Part shown: piece by piece, positions 47,619 to 56,527 of the stretch | Layout: every line of letters begins with the position of its first letter | Position numbering within the stretch: the stretch's first letter is position 1 | From: Gluconobacter kondonii | GTDB taxonomy: Bacteria; Pseudomonadota; Alphaproteobacteria; Acetobacterales; Acetobacteraceae | Length of the DNA stretch: 64,000 nt | Direction of reading: 5' to 3' | Assembly (NCBI RefSeq): GCF_002723995.1 | Contig: NZ_BEWP01000001.1 | Location: 434,001 to 498,000, forward strand | Position numbers and translations under genes: made by a program | The notes under the pieces: generated by a model | Told to the model about the DNA's origin: nothing | Databases searched by the model: none | The model's input: the letters and a program-made list of their open reading frames with translations, nothing else

Positions 47619-48535
47619 TTGTGATTTCCATTAGCGGGGCCGCTCGGCGGCTGATCCGGCATAGACACGGAACCATCTCCTGAAGAATCATTGGAAACGG
47701 AGGGCTGTGTCGTATCGGGCTGAGCGCTCTGGCCCGGCAGCAGTGCCGTATGCCCACCCGGCGTTGTCGTGGCTGGCGCAGGCGCGTCCCTGTCCCCGAT
47801 CACGGGCGTATCGGAATCTGACACGTCAGGCGTCGCGGCCTCATGCGTCGTCGTCTTCATATCTGTGCCCGAGGCTTCCGGCACCGGAGGAGGCGTCGCA
47901 CTGCCTGCCTGACTTTGATGCGCGGGACGCATTTTCGGCTCGAGCATATGAAATCCTGCCGGAGGCTCGAACGTAGAGGATGGGATGTCCTGATAAGACA
48001 CCGAAAGCGCCTTGATGGAGCCTTCCACACCGTCCGCATCGACGCCGTTTTCAGCCAGAATGACTCCATCCGGCGTCACGCAGGCGCTGGCCTTGCCGTG
48101 ACTGCTCTGAATAGTCCAGCGGTCACACGCTACTCCCGCCACGGTATCATGACCGGCGGGCGTATACTGCATGTCCAGATCGAGCATGAACGGATTGTGC
48201 AGACCGTGGCTTGGATGAAGGCGCGTATAAAGCTGCTGCTTCATCATCACAAGCGTGACCTGCTGCGCCGGACGATCAAGAATCGTCACCCCGTTGCCGT
48301 CCTGCGAATCGATCCGCAGCAGGTCGCCCGCACCCGAGAACGCGACTTTGACACTCTCGGGATGTCCTTTCGTCGCACTCGACAGCGTGGAAAGCTCATA
48401 TACGACCGTCACATCCCGCGTCGGCGTCAGGCGGGGATGATCGTCCGCATGAGCCGGTGTCATCACAGACAAACCGGCCACCAGCAGTCCAATCGGCGCG
48501 GCGCTCAGAAAAACAGGGCGCGTAAAAACAGTCAT
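47615..48535 (-). CDS. Secreted DUF4412-like protein with Pro/Thr-rich tail
   Basis: 306-residue exported protein. After a signal peptide (PVFLSAAPIGLLVAGLSV to AHA) comes a beta-rich domain (VVYELSTLSSATKG, VTLVMMKQQLYTRL, VAGVACDRWTIQSSHGKASACVTPDGVIL, ending FEPPAGFHMLEPK) and a roughly 90-residue disordered Pro/Thr/Asp-rich tail. The domain is similar to the next gene, including the two Cys and the FxPPxGxHxxE end. It overlaps the aat stop by ATGA. Confidence 0.8.
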   Translation of the reverse strand: MTVFTRPVFLSAAPIGLLVAGLSVMTPAHADDHPRLTPTRDVTVVYELSTLSSATKGHPESVKVAFSGAGDLLRIDSQDGNGVTILDRPAQQVTLVMMKQQLYTRLHPSHGLHNPFMLDLDMQYTPAGHDTVAGVACDRWTIQSSHGKASACVTPDGVILAENGVDADGVEGSIKALSVSYQDIPSSTFEPPAGFHMLEPKMRPAHQSQAGSATPPPVPEASGTDMKTTTHEAATPDVSDSDTPVIGDRDAPAPATTTPGGHTALLPGQSAQPDTTQPSVSNDSSGDGSVSMPDQPPSGPANGNHK

Positions 48536-49209
48536 GGCGGATCTCCGACAGGCGCGCGCCCGGGAAGCGCGCGCAGGGACGCAATGGATTCACGCAGGGC
48601 CTGAAGGCTGAAATCGTCAGGCCAGACCGCACGCACGGTCAGCGCCTGATGAAGCAGGGACTGATAATCCTCCGCCGGAATCCCGATCCCACCCAGCCCC
48701 GTCAGATGGGGCGTGGTGTATTGCGTATCCAGCAGCGTGTATCGCCCCTGTCGCAGCCCTGCGACAAGATGGACCAGCGCCACCTTAGAAGCATCACGTT
48801 CCCGCGAAAACATGCTCTCGCCGAAAAAAGCCCCCCGCAACGACACGCCATACAGACCACCCACCAGAGCCTCGCCGTCCCAGACTTCAATGGAATGGGC
48901 GTTTCCCTGACGGTGCAGGTCACCATAAAGACTGCGGATGCGCCCGCTGATCCATGTCGTCTCCCGCCCCGGAGCCGCTTCGGCACAGGCCAGCATAACG
49001 TCATCGAACGCCCGGTCCGCCGTCACCGCCATCCTGCCCGACATCACGAGACGCATGAGCTTTTTGGGAACATGCATCCCGTCCAGCGGCATGATCCCGC
49101 GCTCTTCCGGCAGATACCATGTCAGTTCCGCACTTTCCGCATCCGGAGCCATGGGAAAAATCCCCGAGGCATAGGCCTGAAGCAGCAGGTCCGGCGTTAT
49201 TTCGTCCAT
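48532..49209 (-). CDS. aat: Leucyl/phenylalanyl-tRNA--protein transferase
   Basis: 225-residue enzyme that adds Leu or Phe to proteins with N-terminal Arg or Lys, marking them for ClpAP (N-end rule). Family motifs are LLLQAYASGIFPMAPD, LTWYLPEERGIMPLD, GNAHSIEVWDGEALVGGLYGVSLRGAFFGESMFS in outline and LLDTQYTTPHLTGLGG. The ATG at 49209 gives the usual length; the frame is open to 49263. It appears to be the first gene of an operon with the two secreted proteins. Confidence 0.95.
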   Translation of the reverse strand: MDEITPDLLLQAYASGIFPMAPDAESAELTWYLPEERGIMPLDGMHVPKKLMRLVMSGRMAVTADRAFDDVMLACAEAAPGRETTWISGRIRSLYGDLHRQGNAHSIEVWDGEALVGGLYGVSLRGAFFGESMFSRERDASKVALVHLVAGLRQGRYTLLDTQYTTPHLTGLGGIGIPAEDYQSLLHQALTVRAVWPDDFSLQALRESIASLRALPGRAPVGDPP

Positions 49210-49327
49210 GACGACACAGTCTTTATCCGTTTCCTGAATTGTAACATCCCCCGGCCCTGTCACGCGAATTCATGGTCGTGAAGACAACGATCATGATAAA
49301 GGGGATCCATCTTCAGGGAGACCACCC

Positions 49328-49531
49328 GTGCCGCTTGCCTTTATTTACGCCGTCATTCTCGTCATTCTCGGCGTTCTGCGACTGCTGATGCCCGAAATAC
49401 ATGGCCTGTTGATGGTTCTGGCCAGAATCAGTGCGGCCTGTCTGGTCATTTCAGCGCTCGTTGATCTGTGGGGGATGCGTAAAGGCACCGAACCCCCGTC
49501 CATGACCGAGGCGTCCCTCACAGCAGACTGA
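49328..49531 (+). CDS. Small two-helix membrane protein
   Basis: 67-residue protein starting at GTG with AGGGAGA seven bases upstream. Two hydrophobic segments are visible (residues 3-21, LAFIYAVILVILGVLRLLM, and about 27-47, LMVLARISAACLVISALVDL), then a short polar tail. Likely inner membrane. No family is recognised. Its last 14 bases overlap the 3' end of the convergent MAPEG gene. Confidence 0.62.
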   Translation: MPLAFIYAVILVILGVLRLLMPEIHGLLMVLARISAACLVISALVDLWGMRKGTEPPSMTEASLTAD

Positions 49532-49907
49532 TCAGCACCAGCAGCAGACCGGCCATCGACACGCCCCAGATCAGACTGCGGACTGCACCCCAGCCAAAAG
49601 CATAGGCCGGGATGTAGATCGCACGCGTCAGAAAATACATTCCCGCGCCCCAGCCCGTCAGCGGGCTGTAACGGCCTGACACCCAAGCCAGAAGAACAGC
49701 ACCGATAAAGATCGGCAGCGTCTCCGCCAGATTGGCCTGCGCCCGTTTCAGACGGGCCGCCACTCCGGTGTAACGGGGCGGCTCGCCATCACGATTGCCA
49801 CTGGCCCATTGCAACCCATCCTGCTGGCGACAGACCGCCGCGGTCAGCAAAAGCTGGACGAACGCCAGCACCAATGTCCATCCAAGCCAGACAAGACCGA
49901 TCGGCAT
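49518..49907 (-). CDS. MAPEG family membrane protein
   Basis: 129-residue four-helix membrane protein of the MAPEG superfamily (membrane-associated proteins in eicosanoid and glutathione metabolism). Features are the N-terminal helix GLVWLGWTLVLAFVQLLL, the basic loop RLKRAQANLAETLPIFIGAVLLAW with the RaxxNxxE signature, and the pair of C-terminal helices. Bacterial members may be glutathione transferases; substrate is unknown. Confidence 0.9.
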   Translation of the reverse strand: MPIGLVWLGWTLVLAFVQLLLTAAVCRQQDGLQWASGNRDGEPPRYTGVAARLKRAQANLAETLPIFIGAVLLAWVSGRYSPLTGWGAGMYFLTRAIYIPAYAFGWGAVRSLIWGVSMAGLLLVLISLL

Positions 49908-49934
49908 GGGCGTTTCTCCGCGAAGTCCTGAAAA

Positions 49935-50774
49935 TCAGGAAAATGTTTCAGACGTGCCCGTTCCCCCTGCGCGCAGGTCGGCAGCAGCCTCCTTAACGGC
50001 CAGCCCATGCGTGCGTTCCAGACGACGGATCGTGAAATGGGCCCGTGCCAGCGCGCGGTAATGCGCCAGAAACGCTGTATTGAGCGACGCTCCACACAGC
50101 GCCCCCGCAACCGGAACCATCTGCAGCGCGAACTTGCGCGACAGGCCGACTCCGTAATGCGACGCCACTTCCGCCATCAGCATCACGATGGGCCGTCCGC
50201 GCAGCAGCGCACGCGCCGAGAAGAAACCCAACTCGCCTTCCTCGTCGCTCTGACGCGCCGGAAAACTGCGGAGCGCAAAAACTTCCAGACAGGCCCGGCG
50301 CGTGTCTTCGTTACGCAGATCCTCGCCTTCCTCGCGCGCAATGCGGGCGATTTCGCGCATGATGGTCAGCGTTGTGAATCCGACATCCGGCGCAAGACCG
50401 AAAATGCCCCCGAAACCGCCCAGCGCACCAGAGACGGCCACGGCGGCTTGTCCCAGATTCTCGCGCATCGGATCACGCGGGGCGGGCGCGTCGTTGTCGA
50501 TACCCAGCACAGCCACACGAAACGCCCGTTCGATGGCGACTTCCGCCGTCTTGTGGAATTTTTCCTGAACTGATGGCGCCAGACCGAGTCCCTGCATGCC
50601 GAGTCGCGCGGCCTGCCCGACCGCACCGCCCATCAGGTCGGCCAGACGCACGAGAACCCCACGACCCTGCTCCACCTTTTCAAGAACGGACTGAAGCTGT
50701 GCAAGGGAATCCCCGTCCAGCGCCGTCGAGGCGAAATTGCTGGTCGGAAGCTGCGTGTCATTCACTGAGGTCAT
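49935..50774 (-). CDS. EcsC family protein
   Basis: 279-residue protein of the EcsC family, named after a gene next to an ABC transporter in Bacillus. It is rich in Ala and Gly with several amphipathic or hydrophobic helices (AAVAVSGALGGFGGIFGLAPDVGFTTLTIMREIARIA in outline; LMAEVASHYGVGLSRKFALQMVPVAGALCGASLN in outline). The ATG at 50774 is 11 bases after AGGAG; a TTG at 50783 is closer. Function unknown. It diverges from a secreted protein gene. Confidence 0.88.
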   Translation of the reverse strand: MTSVNDTQLPTSNFASTALDGDSLAQLQSVLEKVEQGRGVLVRLADLMGGAVGQAARLGMQGLGLAPSVQEKFHKTAEVAIERAFRVAVLGIDNDAPAPRDPMRENLGQAAVAVSGALGGFGGIFGLAPDVGFTTLTIMREIARIAREEGEDLRNEDTRRACLEVFALRSFPARQSDEEGELGFFSARALLRGRPIVMLMAEVASHYGVGLSRKFALQMVPVAGALCGASLNTAFLAHYRALARAHFTIRRLERTHGLAVKEAAADLRAGGTGTSETFS

Positions 50775-50928
50775 GACGATCAAAACTCCTGTTCGTAAGA
50801 CCCGAAACCGTTTACCGGATAGCAGGTTTCATATCCTAACATGGCACCATCATGGGGATATCGGCGCCAGAAGACTACCCGGGCCAACTATCCGGACGAG
50901 CACCGTCGGGGTGAGGAGAATTACACCA

Positions 50929-51447
50929 ATGACCGCATTATCGCGCTTGATCCTGTCGGCCCCGCTGACAGCCACCCTCCTCGTTCCGGCGGTTTCTCCA
51001 GCTTTTGCCGCCCCGAGTCACAGCCACCACCATGCCGCTCACGGCACGGCCAATCTGCCGCAGATGGGCCCAACCTCCGGTCAGATCGTCGGCGCGCCCG
51101 CAAAACCCCTGACCCCGGCCCAGCAGGCCGCGCTTCCCGATGAAGGCGCCCCGCCCCCGCCACACGGCTATACGGAAGTGGAAGACTCGGAGACTGCCCT
51201 CGCCAGCTATAGCGACCGGGTCCGGACGCATCTCCCGGTCGGCATGCCCGGCCCGAACGCGCAGCAGAAAACCAACGGCCCCAACAACCTGCCGTCCCAT
51301 TTCACGCTGTTTGGTATGCCGGTGAAGTTCAATGCGCCGGTGCAGTCGCCTTATGAAGACGAAGACTCACCGACGAGCTATGCCGGTCATCCGGTCAATG
51401 GCCAGACGAACATCCTCGTGAACGGCGACGCCTCTCCCATTCACTAA
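50929..51447 (+). CDS. Secreted protein of unknown function
   Basis: 172-residue exported protein. The signal peptide (TALSRLILSAPLTATLLVPAVSPAFA, residues 2-27) is followed by a His-rich SHSHHHAAHG and a low-complexity Pro/Gly/Asn-rich chain without obvious domain (PPPPHGYTEVEDSETALASYSDRVRTHLP; TLFGMPVKFNAPVQSPYEDED). Probably periplasmic or outer-membrane associated. GAGGAG nine bases before the ATG supports the start. It meets the convergent EVE gene with a 4-base overlap. Confidence 0.8.
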   Translation: MTALSRLILSAPLTATLLVPAVSPAFAAPSHSHHHAAHGTANLPQMGPTSGQIVGAPAKPLTPAQQAALPDEGAPPPPHGYTEVEDSETALASYSDRVRTHLPVGMPGPNAQQKTNGPNNLPSHFTLFGMPVKFNAPVQSPYEDEDSPTSYAGHPVNGQTNILVNGDASPIH

Positions 51448-51863
51448 GAGCGACGTACCCATCCCCCGATCTGCGTCAGGTGACGGAACTCCTCCTCCGT
51501 CACCGGTGCCACGGACAATCTGGACTGTTTCAACAGCGCCATCTCCGCCAGAGCCGGATCAGCCTTGATTTCAGCGAGGCTCACGGGACGGGTTAAAGCC
51601 CCCATCGCCTTCACATCCACACAGACCCAGCGCGGATCGTCCGCAGTCGGGTCCGGATAGGCTTCCCGTACGACTTCCACCACGCCCACAATCCGTTTTT
51701 CGCTAACGGAATGGTAGAAAAACGCCAGATCGCCGTTTTTCATCGCCGCAAGATTGTTGCGCGCCTGATAGTTGCGTACGCCGGTCCACGGCTCGACATT
51801 ATTATGCACCTGCTGCGCCCATGAGAACGCCTCGGGTTCCGATTTCACCAGCCAGAAAGCCAT
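51444..51863 (-). CDS. EVE domain protein
   Basis: 139-residue stand-alone EVE domain (PUA-like fold). Signature blocks are WLVKSEPEAFSW, WTGVRNYQARNNLAAMKNGDLAFFYHS and GVVEVVREAYPDPT. EVE domains bind modified bases in DNA or RNA; a housekeeping role in tRNA or rRNA modification sensing is likely for the widespread short form (inference). It is transcribed away from the ccm operon. Confidence 0.92.
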   Translation of the reverse strand: MAFWLVKSEPEAFSWAQQVHNNVEPWTGVRNYQARNNLAAMKNGDLAFFYHSVSEKRIVGVVEVVREAYPDPTADDPRWVCVDVKAMGALTRPVSLAEIKADPALAEMALLKQSRLSVAPVTEEEFRHLTQIGGWVRRS

Positions 51864-51885
51864 CTCTCACTCCCGCCACAAAGGC

Positions 51886-51926
51886 TGCCCCAAGGGACGC
51901 CCCAAAAGCCGCCCTTGGGGCATTTT
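51886..51926 (+). terminator. Terminator-like hairpin upstream of ccmC
   Basis: TGCCCCAAGGG pairs perfectly with CCCTTGGGGCA (11 bp, 15-nt loop) and is followed by TTTT on the plus strand. It lies in the divergent region between the EVE gene and ccmC, 66 bases before ccmC. It may stop plus-strand read-through from the secreted-protein gene, or act as a leader attenuator for ccm. Confidence 0.7.
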
Positions 51927-51991
51927 GCGCTCAATTCCGTGAAACGTGATAACAGTGATCGGAACAATGGGACAACGCGCCTCTTCCGAAT

Positions 51992-52837
51992 ATGATTGCT
52001 TCGGACTATTTCAATGGGGAACCTGTCGCGGGGAACCCATCGCCGCGTTGCCACTCTGCCGAGGTCCGTGTCCCAGTGCGCCCTACCCCCAACCTGCTCC
52101 ATCGCTATGCCAATCCGGGGCAGTTCCTGCGTCTGGCGCGCACCCTGCTGCCTTGGCTGACCGGTGGCGCAATCGTGTTTCTCGTGGTCGGTGTGATCTG
52201 GGGTCTCTTCATCGCCCCGGCCGACTGGCAGCAGGGCGACACCGTCCGCATTATGTATGTGCATGTCCCAATGGCGTGGCTGGCATCGTCCTGCTACCTC
52301 GGGCTCGCAACCTGCGGCGTGCTTTCGCTGGTCTGGCGCCATCCGCTGGCCGATCTGGCCGCCATAGAAATCGGCCCCGTCGGTGCCTGTGCCGCCGCTT
52401 TGTGCCTGATTACGGGCTCGCTCTGGGGTGAGCCGATGTGGGGCACATGGTGGGTCTGGGACGCGCGCCTGACCTCAATGCTGGTGCTGTTCTTCCTGTA
52501 TCTGGGCCATATCGCCCTGATCCGCGCCTTCGATGAACCCGCCCGCGGCCAGCGCGCCGCCGCGATCCTCGCACTGGCCGGCGTCATCGACCTTCCGATC
52601 ATCAAGTTCAGCGTCCAGTGGTGGAACACCCTGCACCAGCCCGACAGCATCACCCTGACCGGCGCACCCACCATGTCCATGATGATGCTCTGGCCGCTGC
52701 TGATCTGCACGATCGGCTTCACGCTCGGTGTCGCGGCCGTCATTTTCACCCGGCTCAGCGCCGCCATCCATGAAAGCCGTGCGCGCCAGATGATGGCCCG
52801 TTCGCGTCTCGACCGCAGGGACAGTCAAGCAGCATGA
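51992..52837 (+). CDS. ccmC: Heme exporter/handling protein CcmC
   Basis: 281-residue membrane protein of the System I cytochrome c maturation pathway that loads heme onto CcmE. Six membrane helices are expected; the heme-binding tryptophan-rich loop is GEPMWGTWWVWDARLTSML, flanked by the conserved His of YVHVPMAWLA and of QWWNTLHQPDS. The first 45 residues are polar and poorly conserved, so a later start is possible. It begins the ccmCDEFGHI operon; ccmAB are not in the window. Confidence 0.95.
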   Translation: MIASDYFNGEPVAGNPSPRCHSAEVRVPVRPTPNLLHRYANPGQFLRLARTLLPWLTGGAIVFLVVGVIWGLFIAPADWQQGDTVRIMYVHVPMAWLASSCYLGLATCGVLSLVWRHPLADLAAIEIGPVGACAAALCLITGSLWGEPMWGTWWVWDARLTSMLVLFFLYLGHIALIRAFDEPARGQRAAAILALAGVIDLPIIKFSVQWWNTLHQPDSITLTGAPTMSMMMLWPLLICTIGFTLGVAAVIFTRLSAAIHESRARQMMARSRLDRRDSQAA

Positions 52838-53001
52838 TGCATCTCCCGAATCACTGGCCCTATATCGCGGCCTCCTATGCCCTGACTCTGGGCTGTTCGC
52901 TCGTCCTCGGCGTCGGTGCTGCTCTGCGTCTGCGAAAATCCAAGGCCCGTCTGGCTGCTGTCGAAGGCCATGCCCGCCGCCGTGAAAGGTCAGCCTCATG
53001 A
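52834..53001 (+). CDS. ccmD: CcmD, heme exporter small subunit
   Basis: 55-residue small membrane protein (too short to be obvious). It begins at the ATG that overlaps the ccmC stop and its own stop overlaps the ccmE start, both by ATGA. The N-terminus HWPYIAASYALTLG followed by one hydrophobic helix and a basic tail (RLRKSKARLA) is the CcmD pattern. CcmD holds CcmC and CcmE together during heme release. Confidence 0.92.
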   Translation: MMHLPNHWPYIAASYALTLGCSLVLGVGAALRLRKSKARLAAVEGHARRRERSAS

Positions 53002-53501
53002 CCCGCAAGACCCGTCGTCTCTGGATCGTCATTGCCTGTCTGGCCTGTGTCGGCTCCGCCGCCGCCCTGACGCTGCGCGCGTTCTCGTCTAACATCGTGT
53101 TCTTCATGGCGCCGTCGCAGGTAAAGGCCAGTCCACCCTCGCCCGACCGTACCATCCGCCTCGGCGGCATGGTCATGGCAGGCAGCCTGCACCGCATCAA
53201 CGAAAACGGCACGCCCGTGAACGCCTTTCAGGTGACGGACGGACAGGCCGCGGTCGAGGTCCATTACACCGGAATCCTCCCCGACCTGTTCCGCGAAGGA
53301 CAGAGCGTCGTCGCCCTCGGCACCGTGCAGAAGGATGGCGGATTCACCGCCAGCGAAGTCCTCGCCAAGCATGACGAGACCTACATGCCCAAGGAAGTCG
53401 CGGACGAACTCAAACGCACCGGCAAATGGGACCCACGCTTCGGCAAAGCGCCGGACGCCTCAAGCTGGGACACCATGACCGCAAAGAAAGCAGGGGGCTG
53501 A
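52998..53501 (+). CDS. ccmE: Heme chaperone CcmE
   Basis: 167-residue membrane-anchored OB-fold protein that carries heme covalently from CcmC to CcmF. The heme-binding His is H125 in VLAKHDETYMP with Y129 as the likely axial ligand. One N-terminal membrane helix (residues 8-28) and the block IRLGGMVMAGSLHR are typical. Confidence 0.97.
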   Translation: MTRKTRRLWIVIACLACVGSAAALTLRAFSSNIVFFMAPSQVKASPPSPDRTIRLGGMVMAGSLHRINENGTPVNAFQVTDGQAAVEVHYTGILPDLFREGQSVVALGTVQKDGGFTASEVLAKHDETYMPKEVADELKRTGKWDPRFGKAPDASSWDTMTAKKAGG

Positions 53502-53508
53502 TCGCCTG

Positions 53509-55488
53509 ATGTTCGGACCAGAACAGGGCCATTTCGCCCTGGCCCTCGCCTGCGTGCTCGCCCTCGTGCAGTTCGCCGTCCCACTCTGGGGCGCCAACCG
53601 CCGTGACGCGCGCCTCGTAGGGCTCGCACCCTATCTCGCGGTCTCGCAATTGCTTGCACTGGGCTATTCGTTCCTGTGCCTCGTGATGTGCGCCGTCAGT
53701 GACGATTTCTCGGTCCAGAACGTCGCGGCGAACTCCGCCGTCTCCAAGCCGCTGCTGTATAAAATCACGGGCGTCTGGGGAAACCATGAAGGCTCCGTCC
53801 TGCTCTGGACGCTGATCCTCGCCGTCTGCGGCGGTGCGGTCTCCCTGTTCGGCCGAAACCTGCCGGACATCCTGCGCGGGCGCGTTCTGGCTATTCTCGG
53901 CGGCGTCTCCGCCGGGTTCCAGATGTTCTGCCTCCTGACGTCCGATCCATTTGAGCGCGTTTTCCCCGCGCCAATGGACGGTCAGGGCATGAACCCGCTC
54001 CTTCAGGACCCCGGCCTCGCCTTCCACCCCCCCATTCTCTACACCGGCTATGTCGGTTTTGCCGTTCCCTTCGCCTTCGCGGTCGCCGCCCTGATCGAAG
54101 GCCGCGTCGATGCCGCATGGGGCCGCTGGGTCCGTCCCTGGGCCGTGGCCGCCTGGTGCTTCCTGACCTGCGGCATCGCGCTCGGTTCGTGGTGGTCCTA
54201 TTATGTACTGGGCTGGGGCGGCTACTGGTTCTGGGACCCGGTGGAAAACGCCTCCCTTATTCCCTGGCTGACGGGTACGGCCCTCGTGCATTCCGCAATC
54301 GTTGTGGAAAAGCGCGAAGGCCTGAAAATCTGGACGGTCCTGCTGGCCATCGCGACGTTCTCTTTCTCGCTATCGGGCACGTTCCTCGTCCGCTCGGGCA
54401 TCCTGAACTCGGTCCACGCCTTCGCCAACGATCCCGCCCGCGGCGTGTTCATTCTGGCCCTGCTCGCCATCGTCATCGGCGGATCGCTCGCTCTGTTTGC
54501 ATGGCGCGCGCCCTCCCTCACCTCGACCGGCCTGTTTTCTCCGGTCTCGCGTGAAGGCTCTCTGGTCCTGAACAACATCCTGCTCTGCTCGATCTGCGCT
54601 GTTGTCGTCACAGGCACGATGTACCCACCCTTCATGCAGCTTCTGGCCGGACGCACCATTTCCGTCGGCAAGCCGTTCTTTGACGCCGCCACGATCCCGC
54701 TGACCCTGCCGCTTCTTCTGGCCATGGGCGTCGGCACCGCCCTGCCCTGGAAACGCGCGCAGCTCGCCCGGACGTTCTCGCATCTCTATGCCGCGGCTGG
54801 CATCGCAGCGATCGGACTGGCCCTGTGCTTCTGGAAGCTTTCCGGCATCCTGCCCATCGCCTGCGGCGCGCTGGCCATCTGGGTCATCGCGGCATCCGTC
54901 TCCGACGTCCTGCGCCGGATCGGCCTCGGCCACACGTCCGCGCAGGGCGTGTGGGAGCGCATGAAGAACCTGCCACGTTCAAGCTGGGGTGCAGCGCTCG
55001 CCCATATCGGCGCAGGCATCACCATTCTCGGCCTGTGCGGTATGTCTCAGGCCGAGCACGCCATTGTCGAAGTCCATATCGGCGAAACGCGCTCTCTGGC
55101 CGGGGATGACTGGACGCTTCTCGACGTGCACGACTATATCGGCCCGAATTACAAGGCCATGCAGGCCGACATCGCCATCCGTCACAACGGCAAATTCGTG
55201 ACCATCCTGCATCCTGAAAAGCGCGACTTCACGACGCAGAGCCAGACCACGACCGAAGTCGCCATCCACACCAATTTCATCACCGACCTGTACGGCGTGG
55301 TCGGTGACCGGCACGGTACGGGCAAGGACACGACCTATGTCCTGCGCTTGCACCGCAACCCGCTCGCGCCCTGGATGTGGCTCGGTGGACTGGTCATGGC
55401 GATCGGCGGCGCGTTCTCGCTGTCTGACCGCCGGATGCGGATCGGCGCGCCCAAGCGTGCCGCCGCCCGCAACATGGCCCGCGCCTGA
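53509..55488 (+). CDS. ccmF: Cytochrome c heme lyase CcmF
   Basis: 659-residue polytopic membrane protein that joins heme to apocytochrome c. The WWD domain WGGYWFWDPVEN is at about residues 233-245, with conserved His in ITGVWGNHEGSVLLW and PPILYTGYVGF nearby. Length is normal. It starts seven bases after ccmE. Confidence 0.97.
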   Translation: MFGPEQGHFALALACVLALVQFAVPLWGANRRDARLVGLAPYLAVSQLLALGYSFLCLVMCAVSDDFSVQNVAANSAVSKPLLYKITGVWGNHEGSVLLWTLILAVCGGAVSLFGRNLPDILRGRVLAILGGVSAGFQMFCLLTSDPFERVFPAPMDGQGMNPLLQDPGLAFHPPILYTGYVGFAVPFAFAVAALIEGRVDAAWGRWVRPWAVAAWCFLTCGIALGSWWSYYVLGWGGYWFWDPVENASLIPWLTGTALVHSAIVVEKREGLKIWTVLLAIATFSFSLSGTFLVRSGILNSVHAFANDPARGVFILALLAIVIGGSLALFAWRAPSLTSTGLFSPVSREGSLVLNNILLCSICAVVVTGTMYPPFMQLLAGRTISVGKPFFDAATIPLTLPLLLAMGVGTALPWKRAQLARTFSHLYAAAGIAAIGLALCFWKLSGILPIACGALAIWVIAASVSDVLRRIGLGHTSAQGVWERMKNLPRSSWGAALAHIGAGITILGLCGMSQAEHAIVEVHIGETRSLAGDDWTLLDVHDYIGPNYKAMQADIAIRHNGKFVTILHPEKRDFTTQSQTTTEVAIHTNFITDLYGVVGDRHGTGKDTTYVLRLHRNPLAPWMWLGGLVMAIGGAFSLSDRRMRIGAPKRAAARNMARA

Positions 55489-55500
55489 GGAGAAACGGTC

Positions 55501-56055
55501 ATGAGCGTAACACGACGCGGTATCCTCACGGCCGTGCCCATTATCGGTGCGGGCGTCCTCGGCGTCGGGTTCTGGCGGATGCTGAGCGACATGCGCAGCG
55601 GCGCATTCGACCCGCGCGCCATCAAGAACCCCAATGTCGGCAAACCCATCCCGACCTTCGCCATGCCGGGCCTCCCCGGCCTTGGGGACGGCTTTACAGA
55701 TGCGGAACTCAAAGCCCAGCACCGTCCGGTTCTGGTCAATTTCTTCGCCTCATGGTGCATTCCCTGCGTGGCGGAAATGCCCGGCCTGCGCGCCATTTCG
55801 CGCAATATGCCGATCTGGGGCATCGCCTATGAGGACAAGCCCGAAAACGCCAGCGCCTTCATCCAGCGCGACGGCTCGCCTTACGCCCGCGTCGCTTCCG
55901 ACCGTCATGGCCGCGTGGCGATCGACTGGGGCGTGACCGGCGTGCCCGAGAGCTTTCTGGTCGCACCGGGCGGTCGCATCATCTGGCATGGCAGCGCGGC
56001 CCTCGACCCGCAGATCTACGAGGCGGAAATCCGCCCGAGGCTGGCCGGACTATGA
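55501..56055 (+). CDS. ccmG: Thiol:disulfide interchange protein CcmG (DsbE)
   Basis: 184-residue membrane-tethered thioredoxin-like protein. The active-site pair is C86-x2-C89 in FFASWCIPCVAEMP; the cis-Pro region is TGVPESFLV. It reduces the CXXCH cysteines of apocytochrome c before heme attachment. The N-terminal anchor is residues 8-26. It overlaps ccmH by four bases. Confidence 0.96.
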   Translation: MSVTRRGILTAVPIIGAGVLGVGFWRMLSDMRSGAFDPRAIKNPNVGKPIPTFAMPGLPGLGDGFTDAELKAQHRPVLVNFFASWCIPCVAEMPGLRAISRNMPIWGIAYEDKPENASAFIQRDGSPYARVASDRHGRVAIDWGVTGVPESFLVAPGGRIIWHGSAALDPQIYEAEIRPRLAGL

Positions 56056-56522
56056 AGGCTTCCAGATGCTTTCCGGCCCTGCTGCTCGCGGTTGGCCTGA
56101 TCGGCGGCGGCGTAGCGCTTGCCGTGGACGATCCCGCCGAAATGCTGCCCAACCCGGCGCAGGAAAAACGGGCCGAAGCCCTCGGTGCTCATCTGCGCTG
56201 CCTCGTCTGTCAGAACGAGAGCATCGAGGACAGCAGCGCGCCCCTCGCCCGCGATCTGCGCAAGGTCGTCCGCGAGCAGGTCGCGGCAGGCAAAAGCGAT
56301 CAGCAGATCATGGACTGGATGACCGAACGCTACGGCGAATTCATCCGTCTGGCCCCACAGTTTTCATGGTCCACCGCCCTGCTCTGGCTGATGCCGGCGC
56401 TCGCGCTGGTGACCGGACTTGTCATTGCATGGCGGACGGCCAGACGCCGCGTCGTCGCCACGCCTGCGCCGCTCACGGATGACGAGCGCGCGCGTCTGGA
56501 TGCCCTTTCGGGCCGGGAGTAA
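56052..56522 (+). CDS. ccmH: Cytochrome c maturation protein CcmH (CycL)
   Basis: 156-residue protein with a signal sequence, the redox motif LRCLVCQNESIEDS (C50 and C53), a helical region LARDLRKVVREQVAAGKSD and a C-terminal membrane helix (LLWLMPALALVTGLVIAW). It works with CcmG and CcmF to present reduced apocytochrome. The TPR part is encoded separately as ccmI. Confidence 0.96.
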   Translation: MKASRCFPALLLAVGLIGGGVALAVDDPAEMLPNPAQEKRAEALGAHLRCLVCQNESIEDSSAPLARDLRKVVREQVAAGKSDQQIMDWMTERYGEFIRLAPQFSWSTALLWLMPALALVTGLVIAWRTARRRVVATPAPLTDDERARLDALSGRE

Positions 56523-56527
56523 ACTGT

